Part shown: positions 44,830-51,986 of the stretch, in pieces
Position numbering within the stretch: the stretch's first letter is position 1
How the letters are laid out: the number at the start of each line of letters is the position of its first letter
From: a virus
Length of the DNA stretch: 64,000 nt
Direction: 5' to 3' (one strand)
Virus record (IMG/VR): IMGVR_UViG_3300005264_000001
Coordinates: 28,962 to 92,961 of that record
Notes under the pieces: model-generated
What the model was told of the DNA's origin: nothing
The model's input: the letters and a program-made list of their open reading frames with translations, nothing else
Database searches by the model: none
Translations under genes and position numbers: made by a program

Positions 44830-45174
44830 CTACAAGAACAACGAAATAACAATACTTCCAATAATTGATGTTATTAGGTATTGTTTCCACTCTTTCTTTA
44901 CAAATACAACAACATCTCTAAATGTAATTACAAGTCCACTATATTTAACTTTTACTTTTGTTTGTGAGAATTTCCAACCAAATCTTACATCAAATGATAC
45001 AAAACTAATTAGTAACCATAATCCAACTACCCAATCTAAACTAGGCAATGGAAAGAATATATTTTTAACTCTACTAAGTTGATTAAGAGGTTTAATTGTT
45101 GAGTGACTATAGTAACATCCAAGCTCATTCATTCTCTTATTTTCAAGTGTCTTAATTTCGTTTTTGTTAAACAT
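44830..45174 (-). CDS. membrane protein, unknown
   Basis: 114 residues with hydrophobic spans WVVGLWLLISFVSF (~48-61) and YLITSIIGSIVISLFL at the very end. A short polar N-terminus. Early box TTTATAAATCTTTG (45196-45209, plus strand). Stop TAG, followed by a further 30 sense codons. Confidence 0.55.
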   Translation of the reverse strand: MFNKNEIKTLENKRMNELGCYYSHSTIKPLNQLSRVKNIFFPLPSLDWVVGLWLLISFVSFDVRFGWKFSQTKVKVKYSGLVITFRDVVVFVKKEWKQYLITSIIGSIVISLFL

Positions 45175-45213
45175 ACTAATAGTAATACGTTATTATTTAT
45201 AAATCTTTGTATT

Positions 45214-45549
45214 TTAATAAATCCATTTTTCGTCACCGTTAGAATCATAATCATAAACTCTAGTCTTTACAGCTCTTTTATCAACTGCTACTTCATACCC
45301 TTGATATGTAAAGTGTTTTGATATTTCATTAAATGCATCAGCCAATCCTTCAGGTTTTGATGAATATTTGTATATTTCCCCTGTTGACATTTCTACTAAG
45401 AAGTTTCCTCCTTGTAATTTGATTATTACATCATCAGGTATCTTATTAATTGGGTTCATTCTTTCCCATCTAGGTGTTAGTTCAGAACTTCCAAAACAAT
45501 TCGTAGCATTCCATTTTTGTGATAATGGGTCACCTTTTTTGACTAACAT
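45214..45549 (-). CDS. unknown early protein
   Basis: 111 residues, beta-rich; no family recognised. Follows a possible 18-codon leader frame whose stop overlaps this ATG. Confidence 0.55.
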   Translation of the reverse strand: MLVKKGDPLSQKWNATNCFGSSELTPRWERMNPINKIPDDVIIKLQGGNFLVEMSTGEIYKYSSKPEGLADAFNEISKHFTYQGYEVAVDKRAVKTRVYDYDSNGDEKWIY

Positions 45550-45599
45550 TTATTCACCTTATCCAGTTCATTTTTTATACTTTTATCTAGAAATTTCAT
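45543..45599 (-). CDS. possible leader peptide (18 aa)
   Basis: MKFLDKSIKNELDKVNKC starts at the leaderless distance from a TATA box (TTTATAAAC at 45624-45632), and its TAG overlaps the next ATG. It could couple translation of the following gene. Confidence 0.35.
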   Translation of the reverse strand: MKFLDKSIKNELDKVNKC

Positions 45600-45672
45600 C
45601 GTAGAAATAGAACTACATTTGTATTTATAAACTTATTGTGTGTGAGAATTATTTGTATAAAAAGAAATATAT

Positions 45673-45927
45673 TTATTTCATTCCGTTCTTATGGTTTTTA
45701 TAAACCCAAGCAGCGAATGCTTCTTTATTCTTTTCATCAGACCAATCTTTGTTTGTAGCTTTCTTAAACATTTTACCTAATTTAGTCATACCTTCAGATG
45801 ATGTTTTATCACCTAATAGAATCTTCCAACCTTTTTGTGCATCTTCGGACCAGTCTTTATATCCTTCTTTAATTGAGTTATTCTCAATTACACTTTCTAA
45901 TCTTTCTTTTATTGTTTTATCAACCAT
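45673..45927 (-). CDS. small protein with shared KERL N-terminus
   Basis: 84 residues: MVDKTIKERLESVIENNS then two DWS(D/E) repeats (DWSEDAQKGW, DWSDEKNKEAF). The N-terminus matches proteins at 35447 and 36081. Early TATA box at 45950-45957. Confidence 0.55.
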   Translation of the reverse strand: MVDKTIKERLESVIENNSIKEGYKDWSEDAQKGWKILLGDKTSSEGMTKLGKMFKKATNKDWSDEKNKEAFAAWVYKNHKNGMK

Positions 45928-45967
45928 AGAATAATAAAATAAGTTTGTATTTATAAACTTATTTGTT

Positions 45968-47143
45968 CTAGATTACAATTTTAAGAATCGTAACACCTTG
46001 TTCTTTAGGTACATTTATATAAGCAGGGTCTCCTTTAACGTCATATCCAACAATTCCATCAGTGTTTTGTAAATCTACTCTCATTCCTTCAACATCATTT
46101 CCAATGATAAACATATTTTGTGATGCACGAGAAGATAAGTTCAAACCTTTATCAGCATATGGATTACTTCCAACAAGACTACCAGCACGAGCAAAGAAGT
46201 CACTAATTAAACAACTATGGATATGTCCAAATAAAATATAATCTATTTTAATTCCTTGTATACTGTATTTAGCTATAATCTTTTGAATTGAACCCTCAGG
46301 ATTCTTTTGTATACTTGTACCATGAGTTAGTAGAATATTATGACCATTAATACAAATAACTTTCTCAGATAACCCACCTTTGATAAAATTTACTCTATCA
46401 TCTTTTACAAATAAGTGTTCCAACATATTATCTAAACAATAATCTAAATTGTTTGAAAGTAAAATATCACTATGACCCATTTCTTTATCAATTCTTGATT
46501 CATTACCACAAACACTTACAACATCAACCATAAATCCACGTGAAGTTAAATCATTTATAATTTGACTAATCATAGAAGTACCTAACAACAATGATTGCAT
46601 AATATTGTGAGAATTAGTCAAAAGTTCATCAGTTCTACGTGGAGAATTAAACATATCACCAGTCATAGCAATTACAATTTTTTCGACTCCTGACTCTAAA
46701 AACTTCTCTCTTGATTTACTTACAAATTTCTTTAATCTCTTTCCAGCTACTTCCCAATCGTATGTGTTCATATCACTCTTCACACACTCACCAAAGTGTA
46801 AATCACTTAATTGTATAATACCAATCTTACAGTCTTGTTTTCTCTTGAATCTGACGTCCTTAGGTAGCTTAAAATCGAAATAGTCACCACCAATAGCATC
46901 TAATTTTTTAATTAAGGAAGAATTCATCTCAATCAAAGCATTATCTTTTCTAAATGCTTCTCGTGAAATTTTATTTGCGACTCTGTTTTTATCCATAAGT
47001 CCTTGTCTACTTTTAGCTAATTTAACTAAATCCAAGTCAACTGACCATTGAAAATTACATTCTTTACAAAGATATCGTTGCTTATTATTTCTTGTTCCTC
47101 TTTTGATAACATGATGTCCAAAACATCTATTACATTCATTCAT
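45968..47143 (-). CDS. metallophosphoesterase with N-terminal zinc ribbon
   Basis: 391 residues. Residues 1-36 form a Cys4 ribbon (CNRC...CKEC, InsA/transposase type) likely to bind nucleic acid. The calcineurin-like phosphoesterase motifs follow: DLHFGE (~113), GDMFN (~157), GNES (~210), LLTHG (~270) and GHIHS (~300). Such enzymes act on phosphodiesters, e.g. RNA, DNA or nucleotides. The ribbon fusion suggests a nucleic-acid substrate. Box TTTATAAATCTTTG at 47165-47178. Confidence 0.75.
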   Translation of the reverse strand: MNECNRCFGHHVIKRGTRNNKQRYLCKECNFQWSVDLDLVKLAKSRQGLMDKNRVANKISREAFRKDNALIEMNSSLIKKLDAIGGDYFDFKLPKDVRFKRKQDCKIGIIQLSDLHFGECVKSDMNTYDWEVAGKRLKKFVSKSREKFLESGVEKIVIAMTGDMFNSPRRTDELLTNSHNIMQSLLLGTSMISQIINDLTSRGFMVDVVSVCGNESRIDKEMGHSDILLSNNLDYCLDNMLEHLFVKDDRVNFIKGGLSEKVICINGHNILLTHGTSIQKNPEGSIQKIIAKYSIQGIKIDYILFGHIHSCLISDFFARAGSLVGSNPYADKGLNLSSRASQNMFIIGNDVEGMRVDLQNTDGIVGYDVKGDPAYINVPKEQGVTILKIVI

Positions 47144-47165
47144 AATAAAAAGAATTATAAAGTAT

Positions 47166-47705
47166 TTATAAATCTTTGTGTTTATAAGTTCTTACAATTT
47201 CAGTTTGTACTCCAATAATGTGTGATTGTTTCTCACTCATTCCATGTTCCATATGAATTCTTTTAATTTCATGACAATAACCATTATTTAAATCATTAGC
47301 AACAACATTGTTTAAAGTATTCAACTTCATTACAAATTCTTCAGTAAACTTTTCTTTTAATTCATATTCTTTAATCTTAGTTTTTTGATTTCCTAAAATA
47401 CCTTTAAGACTTTTAATATCTTTTTTTAACTTCTTAACCAGTAAATAATCATCTACACCTTCACGAGCATCAGCTTTTTCTAACTCTTCTTGAGGTCCCT
47501 CATTTTTAAACATACAATCTTCCCACATCCAAGAATTACCTCTAACTTTATAAAAGTCACCATTACATTCTTCTATGATTAATTTAGTGTTACAAAAATC
47601 AAACATTTCACTTCCCAAACCATGTGTACTAGTTTTCTCTACACTATTTAGTTGTGCTCTACTCTTAATTGTAACTTCGTCTCCTGGTTTATATTTTAAT
47701 ACCAT
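47166..47705 (-). CDS. SH3-like plus coiled-coil protein, unknown
   Basis: 179 residues. The start MVLKYKPGDEVTIKSRAQ resembles a KOW/SH3 barrel, also seen at the start of the protein at 48766. A coiled coil follows (~85-135). It ends YKHKDL-stop, codons that form the TATA box of the phosphoesterase gene. Confidence 0.55.
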   Translation of the reverse strand: MVLKYKPGDEVTIKSRAQLNSVEKTSTHGLGSEMFDFCNTKLIIEECNGDFYKVRGNSWMWEDCMFKNEGPQEELEKADAREGVDDYLLVKKLKKDIKSLKGILGNQKTKIKEYELKEKFTEEFVMKLNTLNNVVANDLNNGYCHEIKRIHMEHGMSEKQSHIIGVQTEIVRTYKHKDL

Positions 47706-47761
47706 AATAATATAGAATCAATTTGTATTTATAAGTGTTTGTATAGAATATGTATTGTTAA

Positions 47762-47880
47762 AATTAGTGGGTTGACTAGACCCACATGAATATTTATTAA
47801 AATACCCAAAAAGATAAAAACGTATTGTTACAATATATAACAATAATATAATAGAATTAAAATCTCTTTTTAAATATATT
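47762..47880 (-). ncRNA. possible late non-coding transcript with hairpin
   Basis: A late box AAATATATTTAAAAA (minus strand, 47867-47881) has no gene start at the expected distance. The region contains the palindrome TATTGTTACAATA (~47823-47835) and the hairpin GTGGGT-CTAGTCA-ACCCAC (47768-47786). It could be a late small RNA or a leader into 47166-47705. Confidence 0.35.
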
Positions 47881-47988
47881 TAGAATAAACAAAATTATTA
47901 ATAAGTTTGTCCGAACTTCTGCTCCCACCTCATCGGGCTACTAACAAACGAACGCACAAACATGTCAAAGTTTGTTGCAACAAACCTC
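47881..47988 (-). ncRNA. structured 3' part of tRNA transcript
   Basis: After the last tRNA the transcript can form GTTTGTTG/CAACAAAC (47968-47983, perfect palindrome). It can also form GTTTGT ... CCGA ... TCGG ... ACAAAC (47905-47950), enclosing GATGAGGTGGGAGCAGAAG. A terminator or a further structured RNA is possible. Confidence 0.35.
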
Positions 47989-48075
47989 TACCTTGTACGG
48001 GATTTGAACCCGTGACCTCTCCGCAACATTAGCTAAATGTCTATGGGATGCTCTACCAAACTAAGCTAACAAGAC
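47989..48075 (-). tRNA. tRNA gene with interrupted anticodon arm (identity uncertain)
   Basis: 87 nt. Acceptor GTCTTGT/ACAAGGT (two G-U pairs), D stem GCTT/GAGC, T arm ACGGG-TTCAAAT-CCCGT, discriminator A, no encoded CCA. The anticodon region is 12-13 nt too long. TCC ... GGA closes it, and removing CATAGACATTTA would give TCCGC/GCGGA; a second hairpin GACAT-TTAGCTA-ATGTT is also possible. An intron is inferred; the anticodon is not decided. Confidence 0.65.
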
Positions 48076-48083
48076 AATATAAA

Positions 48084-48161
48084 AGTACCCGACAGGAATT
48101 GAACCTACACATCTTCCACAACACAAAGGTGGATGCTTTACCTTAATTAAGCTACGGGCAC
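48084..48161 (-). tRNA. tRNA gene with 9-nt anticodon loop (Gln, Thr or His)
   Basis: 78 nt. Acceptor GTGCCCG/CGGGTAC, D stem GCTT/AAGC, anticodon stem TCCAC/GTGGA, T arm GTAGG-TTCAATT-CCTGT. The anticodon loop CTTTGTGTT has nine bases, so the triplet may read TTG, TGT or GTG depending on how the loop is processed. No CCA encoded. Confidence 0.7.
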
Positions 48162-48165
48162 AAAA

Positions 48166-48270
48166 CACGAGGGTTAGGAGTTTAACCTAACTCGGATAAC
48201 TAGTATGTCCTTAAAATCAAACACAACTACTCAGCTAATTACTTCCTTTTGTTGCTGAAATTCCTCTCAC
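48166..48270 (-). tRNA. intron-like tRNA gene (Lys-type loop, uncertain)
   Basis: 105 nt. Acceptor GTGAGAG/CCCTCGT (one mismatch), D stem TTTC/GGAA, T arm TTAGG-TTAAACT-CCTAA. The anticodon stem TAATTAG/CTAGTTA encloses ~31 nt containing a second stem TGTTT/GGACA with loop GATTTTAA. About 30 nt more than a normal tRNA, fitting an intron. The TTT in the inner loop may be the anticodon. Confidence 0.45.
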
Positions 48271-48378
48271 CATAAATGAGAGTTTAAGGTACTCTCAAAC
48301 CTTTGTATTTTAAACCCAAGACGAGTGTGATTCTGGCTAAACTTATCAATAACAAATCACAAATTATTGAAGCACATT
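48271..48378 (-). other. spacer within tRNA cluster
   Basis: 108 nt without a clear tRNA. One strong hairpin, TGAGAGT-ACCTTAA-ACTCTCA (48278-48298), a 7-bp stem with a 7-base loop resembling a lone anticodon arm. Confidence 0.4.
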
Positions 48379-48455
48379 TTAAAAGAGTGAGAATCGAACT
48401 CACGTCTACAAAGATTTTCCATCCCTGCCACATTTCCATAGTATGCTACCTTTTC
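48379..48455 (-). tRNA. tRNA gene with enlarged anticodon arm (Phe-like, uncertain)
   Basis: 77 nt. Acceptor GAAAAGG/TCTTTTA (end pair mismatched), D stem GCAT/ATGT with GG in the loop, T arm GTGAG-TTCGATT-CTCAC. The anticodon arm GCAGGGAT-GGAAA-ATCTTTGT is an 8-bp hairpin instead of 5 bp plus 7-base loop. The GAA triplet would be Phe but lacks U33. Confidence 0.55.
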
Positions 48456-48470
48456 ATTATATTATTTTAT

Positions 48471-48581
48471 CGAAGTCGGGTAGATTACGAACTACCATCT
48501 TGGCTTAACCCCAAAGTCTTTAAGTACTAATTATCACTTTGTTGATGTTAAGTTGCTCTACGTATATTGAGCTACGTCCCC
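48471..48581 (-). tRNA. tRNA gene with ~32-35-nt insertion in the anticodon arm
   Basis: 111 nt. Acceptor GGGGACG/CGACTTC (one A-A mismatch), D stem GCTC/GAGC, T arm GGTAG-TTCGTAAT-CTACC with an 8-base loop. The anticodon stem CTTAAC/GTTAAG encloses 38 nt with an inner stem CAAAGT/ACTTTG. Shape recalls an archaeal pre-tRNA with an intron next to the anticodon. Anticodon possibly CAA (Leu) if U33 is the T of CATCAA. Confidence 0.55.
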
Positions 48582-48745
48582 ATTATAAAGTTAAGTTTAA
48601 GGTTCTTCAACCGTCGAAATCTTTGTCTATTTTCAAAATGATTGAGTATAAAGGTCTCCACCTTATTTAGCGTAATTCATATTGGCAAATATACATACAC
48701 ACAAGTTGAGAAGTTCTGGCTAGAGAACGTTTTCTCATCTCATAC
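48582..48745 (-). ncRNA. 5' part of the tRNA cluster transcript
   Basis: Begins with ATGAGATGA (48735-48743) at the leaderless distance from an early box, followed by the hairpin GAGAA-AACG-TTCTC (48724-48737). The next ~130 nt hold GGTT-GAAG-AACC (48601-48612), with no tRNA seen and no open frame. Confidence 0.45.
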
Positions 48746-48764
48746 TAATAAGAATGATTAACCA

Positions 48765-48780
48765 TTTATAAGTCTTTCGA
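48765..48780 (-). promoter_or_regulatory. early promoter of the tRNA cluster
   Basis: Minus-strand TCGAAAGACTTATAAA ends 22 nt before the ATGAGATGA at 48743. It also encodes the final SKDL-stop of the upstream gene. Confidence 0.75.
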
Positions 48781-49416
48781 TATATTCAATGTTTCTAGCA
48801 TATAAGCGTTACAATTAAATTTTATACTATTTAAACAATCTTCCTCTGTGATTCTTTTTAAGTTTTCACTTTTATCTGTAGTAATAACTTCAGTTAATTC
48901 GTCTTCATTTCTAAGATAATGTTTAAATACTTGACCCTCGTGTCTTTCTTCATATACAACATAACCACAATAAATAGCTCTCAAATCTTCTGTATGTCTG
49001 ACTAAACTTTGAATTACAGTGTCTTTACCAAATCCACCAAACCAATTATTAGCACTACGAAGTGTACCGTCTGGCATTTTTCTATGTGAATGCATATAAT
49101 CAGCAAATGATTTCTCTATTACAGGATGTTGAAAACCAACATAATCTAATTTACCTTCTGAGGTGTCTCTAATAGCTCCTCCTGTAAATGTTCTAATTTC
49201 TGATTTAGTTTCTTCATCCTTTATCATCTCATCACACAAAAACATTTCAATCCCTGAAGATATTACAGTTCCAGAATATAAATCAGAACTTACTGAATCT
49301 ATTCTTACAAGTTTACCACTTGATTCTTCTTGAATTTTTGATATTTTAATACAACCAACAACATCATGTCTTATCAATTTAGCTAACAATACAATATCAT
49401 TTACTTTATATTTCAT
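48766..49416 (-). CDS. MazZ-like dATP/dGTP diphosphohydrolase (DUF5664)
   Basis: 216 residues. Residues ~1-70 are SH3-like (MKYKVNDIVLLAKL). Residues ~80-155 carry GGAIRDTSEGKLDYVGFQHPVIEKSFADYMHSHR ... LRSANNWFGG ... VIQSLVRHTEDLRAIYCGY, the pattern of DUF5664. Characterised members are MazG-fold hydrolases of dATP/dGTP in phages with modified or 2-aminoadenine DNA. No PurZ is seen here. Ends SKDL-stop, overlapping the tRNA promoter. Confidence 0.7.
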   Translation of the reverse strand: MKYKVNDIVLLAKLIRHDVVGCIKISKIQEESSGKLVRIDSVSSDLYSGTVISSGIEMFLCDEMIKDEETKSEIRTFTGGAIRDTSEGKLDYVGFQHPVIEKSFADYMHSHRKMPDGTLRSANNWFGGFGKDTVIQSLVRHTEDLRAIYCGYVVYEERHEGQVFKHYLRNEDELTEVITTDKSENLKRITEEDCLNSIKFNCNAYMLETLNISKDL

Positions 49417-49970
49417 TTTTCTTTACCCTCATCTGGTTTAATTAATAGTGTTATCTTACTAGCATTATTAATTTTGGCATCCTCAACTAACCCTTCTAAA
49501 TATTCTACATTAAATGTTTGCATATTATTTCTAGTAACTAGAATATTTACACTTAAATTTTTACTAGTATCTTTTAAAACACTTACTATTTCTTTAATTT
49601 GTCTAGTACTAAATCTACAACCTCTTAATTGTTCAATTATAGTATTCTTTTGATGGCTAGACATAGACATTCTTTGAATATACTCTTCTGATATTACTTT
49701 TGTGTCTTCTTTATCTACTACAATATTATAGTAAACATAATCATCTTCTTTACCAAAGTTGGAAATAATTTCTATTTTCTCTAATGGGTAGTCGTGAGTT
49801 TTATTATATATTACACTAATTTGTGAATGTGGTGTATAATTTGACATAACTTCTACAATACAATTCTTATAAACTTGTTCACGATTTATATCTTCTCTTT
49901 TCCATATAAAAGAAATCATATAATTAATTTCTTCTTGTACATCTTTTGAATATTTATTTAAATCAATCAT
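49413..49970 (-). CDS. unknown early protein
   Basis: 185 residues, alpha/beta; no family recognised. A C-terminal segment LEGLVEDAKINNASKITLLI recalls a Rossmann-like end. ATGA overlaps with both neighbours. Confidence 0.55.
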   Translation of the reverse strand: MIDLNKYSKDVQEEINYMISFIWKREDINREQVYKNCIVEVMSNYTPHSQISVIYNKTHDYPLEKIEIISNFGKEDDYVYYNIVVDKEDTKVISEEYIQRMSMSSHQKNTIIEQLRGCRFSTRQIKEIVSVLKDTSKNLSVNILVTRNNMQTFNVEYLEGLVEDAKINNASKITLLIKPDEGKEK

Positions 49971-50290
49971 TTTTCTAATTCCTCAACAAAATCTTTACAT
50001 TCTTCCTCAAAACTATTTTGTAAATCTACGAAGTAACTATAATCGTCATCTTCCTCATCAAAATCCTCGATACTAGTAGTAAATCCAAATTCCCATTTAC
50101 CTTCAACGTTTTCATACCAACCAAATTCATCAGTATCAAATACAATCTTACCTTCATGAATAATTTCTCCAGTCTTTGCAACAAAACTTAAATACTCATT
50201 TTCTCCCTCTTCGTTTACATAATCAACTCTTAATAATTGACTATATTTACTATAATTAAATTCTTCACAAAATTTTTTGTAATTATTCAT
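49967..50290 (-). CDS. acidic protein, unknown
   Basis: 107 residues, strongly acidic C-terminal half (EDFDEEDDDYSYFVD, EEECKDFVEELEK). Possible nucleic-acid mimic or host-protein binder; no evidence beyond charge. Overlaps both neighbours. Confidence 0.55.
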   Translation of the reverse strand: MNNYKKFCEEFNYSKYSQLLRVDYVNEEGENEYLSFVAKTGEIIHEGKIVFDTDEFGWYENVEGKWEFGFTTSIEDFDEEDDDYSYFVDLQNSFEEECKDFVEELEK

Positions 50291-50453
50291 TTTCTATAAA
50301 TTCCTCCAAATCATTAACTAAAGAGTAAGCATCGGATGACAAATTCTCTAAATGTTCTCGTAAACTTTCATAATCAATATCTTCTTTATTATAGGGTAAA
50401 CCTAACTCATCGTAAAAACTCTCAATCTTTTTATCTAATTCTTGTTTATTCAT
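50283..50453 (-). CDS. acidic micro-protein (56 aa)
   Basis: 56 residues, MNKQELDKKIESFYDELGLP onward, helical and acidic. The start overlaps the stop of the gene at 50450 and the stop overlaps the next ATG, filling a gap exactly. Confidence 0.6.
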   Translation of the reverse strand: MNKQELDKKIESFYDELGLPYNKEDIDYESLREHLENLSSDAYSLVNDLEEFIENE

Positions 50454-50698
50454 TTTTCTGTTACCTCGTAATCATTCTCTAATACTTGTTCATAAGTTCT
50501 CTCTACCCCTTTGTGAGTCCAAGTTATCTTTGTTAATATATCATAATTTAATTCAAAAAATTCTATATATTCTTTGATTATTTTAATTTCCTCGTCAAAC
50601 ATTTCACGAGTTGTAGTTACAAGACAAATACTTGCATCTCTTATCAGATACTTTACAGCATGAGACCTGAATTTATTTACTTTTATTTCTTCATTCAT
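50450..50698 (-). CDS. small early protein, unknown
   Basis: 82 residues ending DYEVTEK. The same VTEK ending with identical DNA occurs in the 19-residue frame at 50981, suggesting duplication. No family recognised. Confidence 0.55.
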   Translation of the reverse strand: MNEEIKVNKFRSHAVKYLIRDASICLVTTTREMFDEEIKIIKEYIEFFELNYDILTKITWTHKGVERTYEQVLENDYEVTEK

Positions 50699-50984
50699 TT
50701 TTCATAACCTCAGCACTTAATTTAATTTTGTAGTCTTCTAGTGTTTCCCATTGTTCAATATAAAAGTTTTCTAATTCACCTTCACATAATGACTCTTCAA
50801 TATTTTCAGTTACATCTTCTAAGTCTGTAAACTTTCTTACAATAGCTTTATGTAAGTCTTCTGAGTATTCTTTTTGAAATTTAGATAATTCTTCTTCAGT
50901 ATAATCTTCTTGTGCTTTTTCACAATCGGACCAAACACAATAATTATCTGGTGTTTCTACCTCTATAATAATTTTAGTTTTCAT
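50691..50984 (-). CDS. acidic early protein, unknown
   Basis: 97 residues with high Glu/Asp content; starts MKTKIIIEVETPDNYCVWSD. Overlaps the next gene by 8 nt. No family recognised. Confidence 0.55.
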   Translation of the reverse strand: MKTKIIIEVETPDNYCVWSDCEKAQEDYTEEELSKFQKEYSEDLHKAIVRKFTDLEDVTENIEESLCEGELENFYIEQWETLEDYKIKLSAEVMKNE

Positions 50985-51040
50985 TTTTCTGTTACCTCAA
51001 TTTCTACTCCACAAGCATCTAATGTTTCCCAATCTTCCAT
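50981..51040 (-). CDS. micro-frame MEDWETLDACGVEIEVTEK (possible remnant)
   Basis: 19 codons between two genes, with TAAATG and ATGA junctions. The end EVTEK matches the gene at 50450, so it may be a leftover of a duplication or a true micro-protein. Confidence 0.35.
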   Translation of the reverse strand: MEDWETLDACGVEIEVTEK

Positions 51041-51268
51041 TTAATCTTCCTCCAGTAAGAAATTTCTCAGTTCTTTAAAATCAGAGCAACTTTCTTCTCC
51101 TTTGAATACAGTCGGAAGTACTGATACTCCTTTAGAAATAGCTTCTTTCATTATTTCAGCATCATCACAGCTTCTAAACTCGACTTCTACCTTTCCCTTA
51201 ATCATCATCTTTAATTGTTTACAATTAGGACAATGTGACTTTGTATAACATATTCTGGTTTTATCCAT
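51041..51268 (-). CDS. glutaredoxin/thioredoxin-like protein
   Basis: 75 residues, short for the family. CPNC at residues ~12-15 is the redox motif. GVSVLPTVF carries the cis-Pro (residue ~50). It probably reduces disulfides, for example in ribonucleotide reductase (none in this window). Start from the TATA box TTTATAAGTCTTTTG (51290-51304, plus strand). Confidence 0.75.
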   Translation of the reverse strand: MDKTRICYTKSHCPNCKQLKMMIKGKVEVEFRSCDDAEIMKEAISKGVSVLPTVFKGEESCSDFKELRNFLLEED

Positions 51269-51290
51269 ATAAATAAGAATTAATTTGTAT

Positions 51291-51614
51291 TTATAAGTCT
51301 TTTGTTTCATACCAAGAATCATATACAATTAAAAATCCTCGAATGTTCTTACTATCAACATATTTACAGAATAATTTACAATATAATTTACGCAACCACG
51401 AACCAGAATATATAATTTTAATTTTTTGAATAGAAGTACTTCTGAATCTATTTCCAAGTCTATTCAAGAATAGTGTCTCATTATCAATAAACTCTTCTTG
51501 AATCTCTTTAAAAACGACTTTAAAAGAGAATAAGGTCTTTATAATACCTAACATTTCTCCTTTTATTTGTATAAGTTCTTTAAACTTATTTTTACTTAGT
51601 ATTATCTTTTTCAT
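51291..51614 (-). CDS. unknown early protein
   Basis: 107 residues, basic and aromatic-rich; possibly beta-barrel. Ends TKDL-stop, whose codons form the TATA box of the glutaredoxin gene. Box at 51637-51644 for itself. Confidence 0.55.
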   Translation of the reverse strand: MKKIILSKNKFKELIQIKGEMLGIIKTLFSFKVVFKEIQEEFIDNETLFLNRLGNRFRSTSIQKIKIIYSGSWLRKLYCKLFCKYVDSKNIRGFLIVYDSWYETKDL

Positions 51615-51619
51615 AATAA

Positions 51620-51985
51620 CTAAACTCGTGTACTCTTTATAAACTTATTCGTTCTCATGTTATAATAAGTTTTAAAAATCATACCATTTACAACAATACC
51701 AAGAAGAGCATACCACCAAGGATATGGTCCAGCAAACAACATTACAAATCCTGTTAAAAAGATTAATCTTTGTAATAAAGAAGCAATAGGAAATTGTGTG
51801 TAAATATCTTCTAAAGGATTAGGTTCATATTGACACTCTTCCCAAATCTCTTCTAGAGTTTTACTCTTAGTAGGTTTGTTTAGTTCTTCAAACTTTTTAA
51901 GTTCTTTCTTTAATTGCTTATTATCTTTCGCTAGTGTACTATCAACTAGTACACTACATTTTTTATTATTTGTTTTATTTTTCAT
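51620..51985 (-). CDS. membrane protein, unknown
   Basis: 121 residues: N-terminal coiled half, then two membrane spans (LLQRLIFLTGFVMLFAGPYPWWYALLGIVVNGMIF, ~70-105). GAGGAATAA upstream supports the ATG at 51985 over an earlier one in the preceding gene. Stop TAG. Confidence 0.55.
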   Translation of the reverse strand: MKNKTNNKKCSVLVDSTLAKDNKQLKKELKKFEELNKPTKSKTLEEIWEECQYEPNPLEDIYTQFPIASLLQRLIFLTGFVMLFAGPYPWWYALLGIVVNGMIFKTYYNMRTNKFIKSTRV

Positions 51986-51986
51986 T

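Noticed and set aside
44774-45082. Rightward 102-codon frame beginning near a TATA-like sequence
   Set aside because: It lies fully opposite the membrane-protein gene at 44830-45174, which has a standard early promoter and start. The opposite frame looks like its shadow.
47905-47955. Hammerhead ribozyme suggested by CCGATGAGGTGGGAGCAGAAG
   Set aside because: The invariant CUGANGA and GAAA are not both present, and the stems do not form the three-way junction.
48471-48581. Split (trans-spliced) tRNA halves
   Set aside because: Both halves can be joined within one 111-nt gene once an insertion is allowed; six of seven acceptor pairs form, so a cis intron is simpler.
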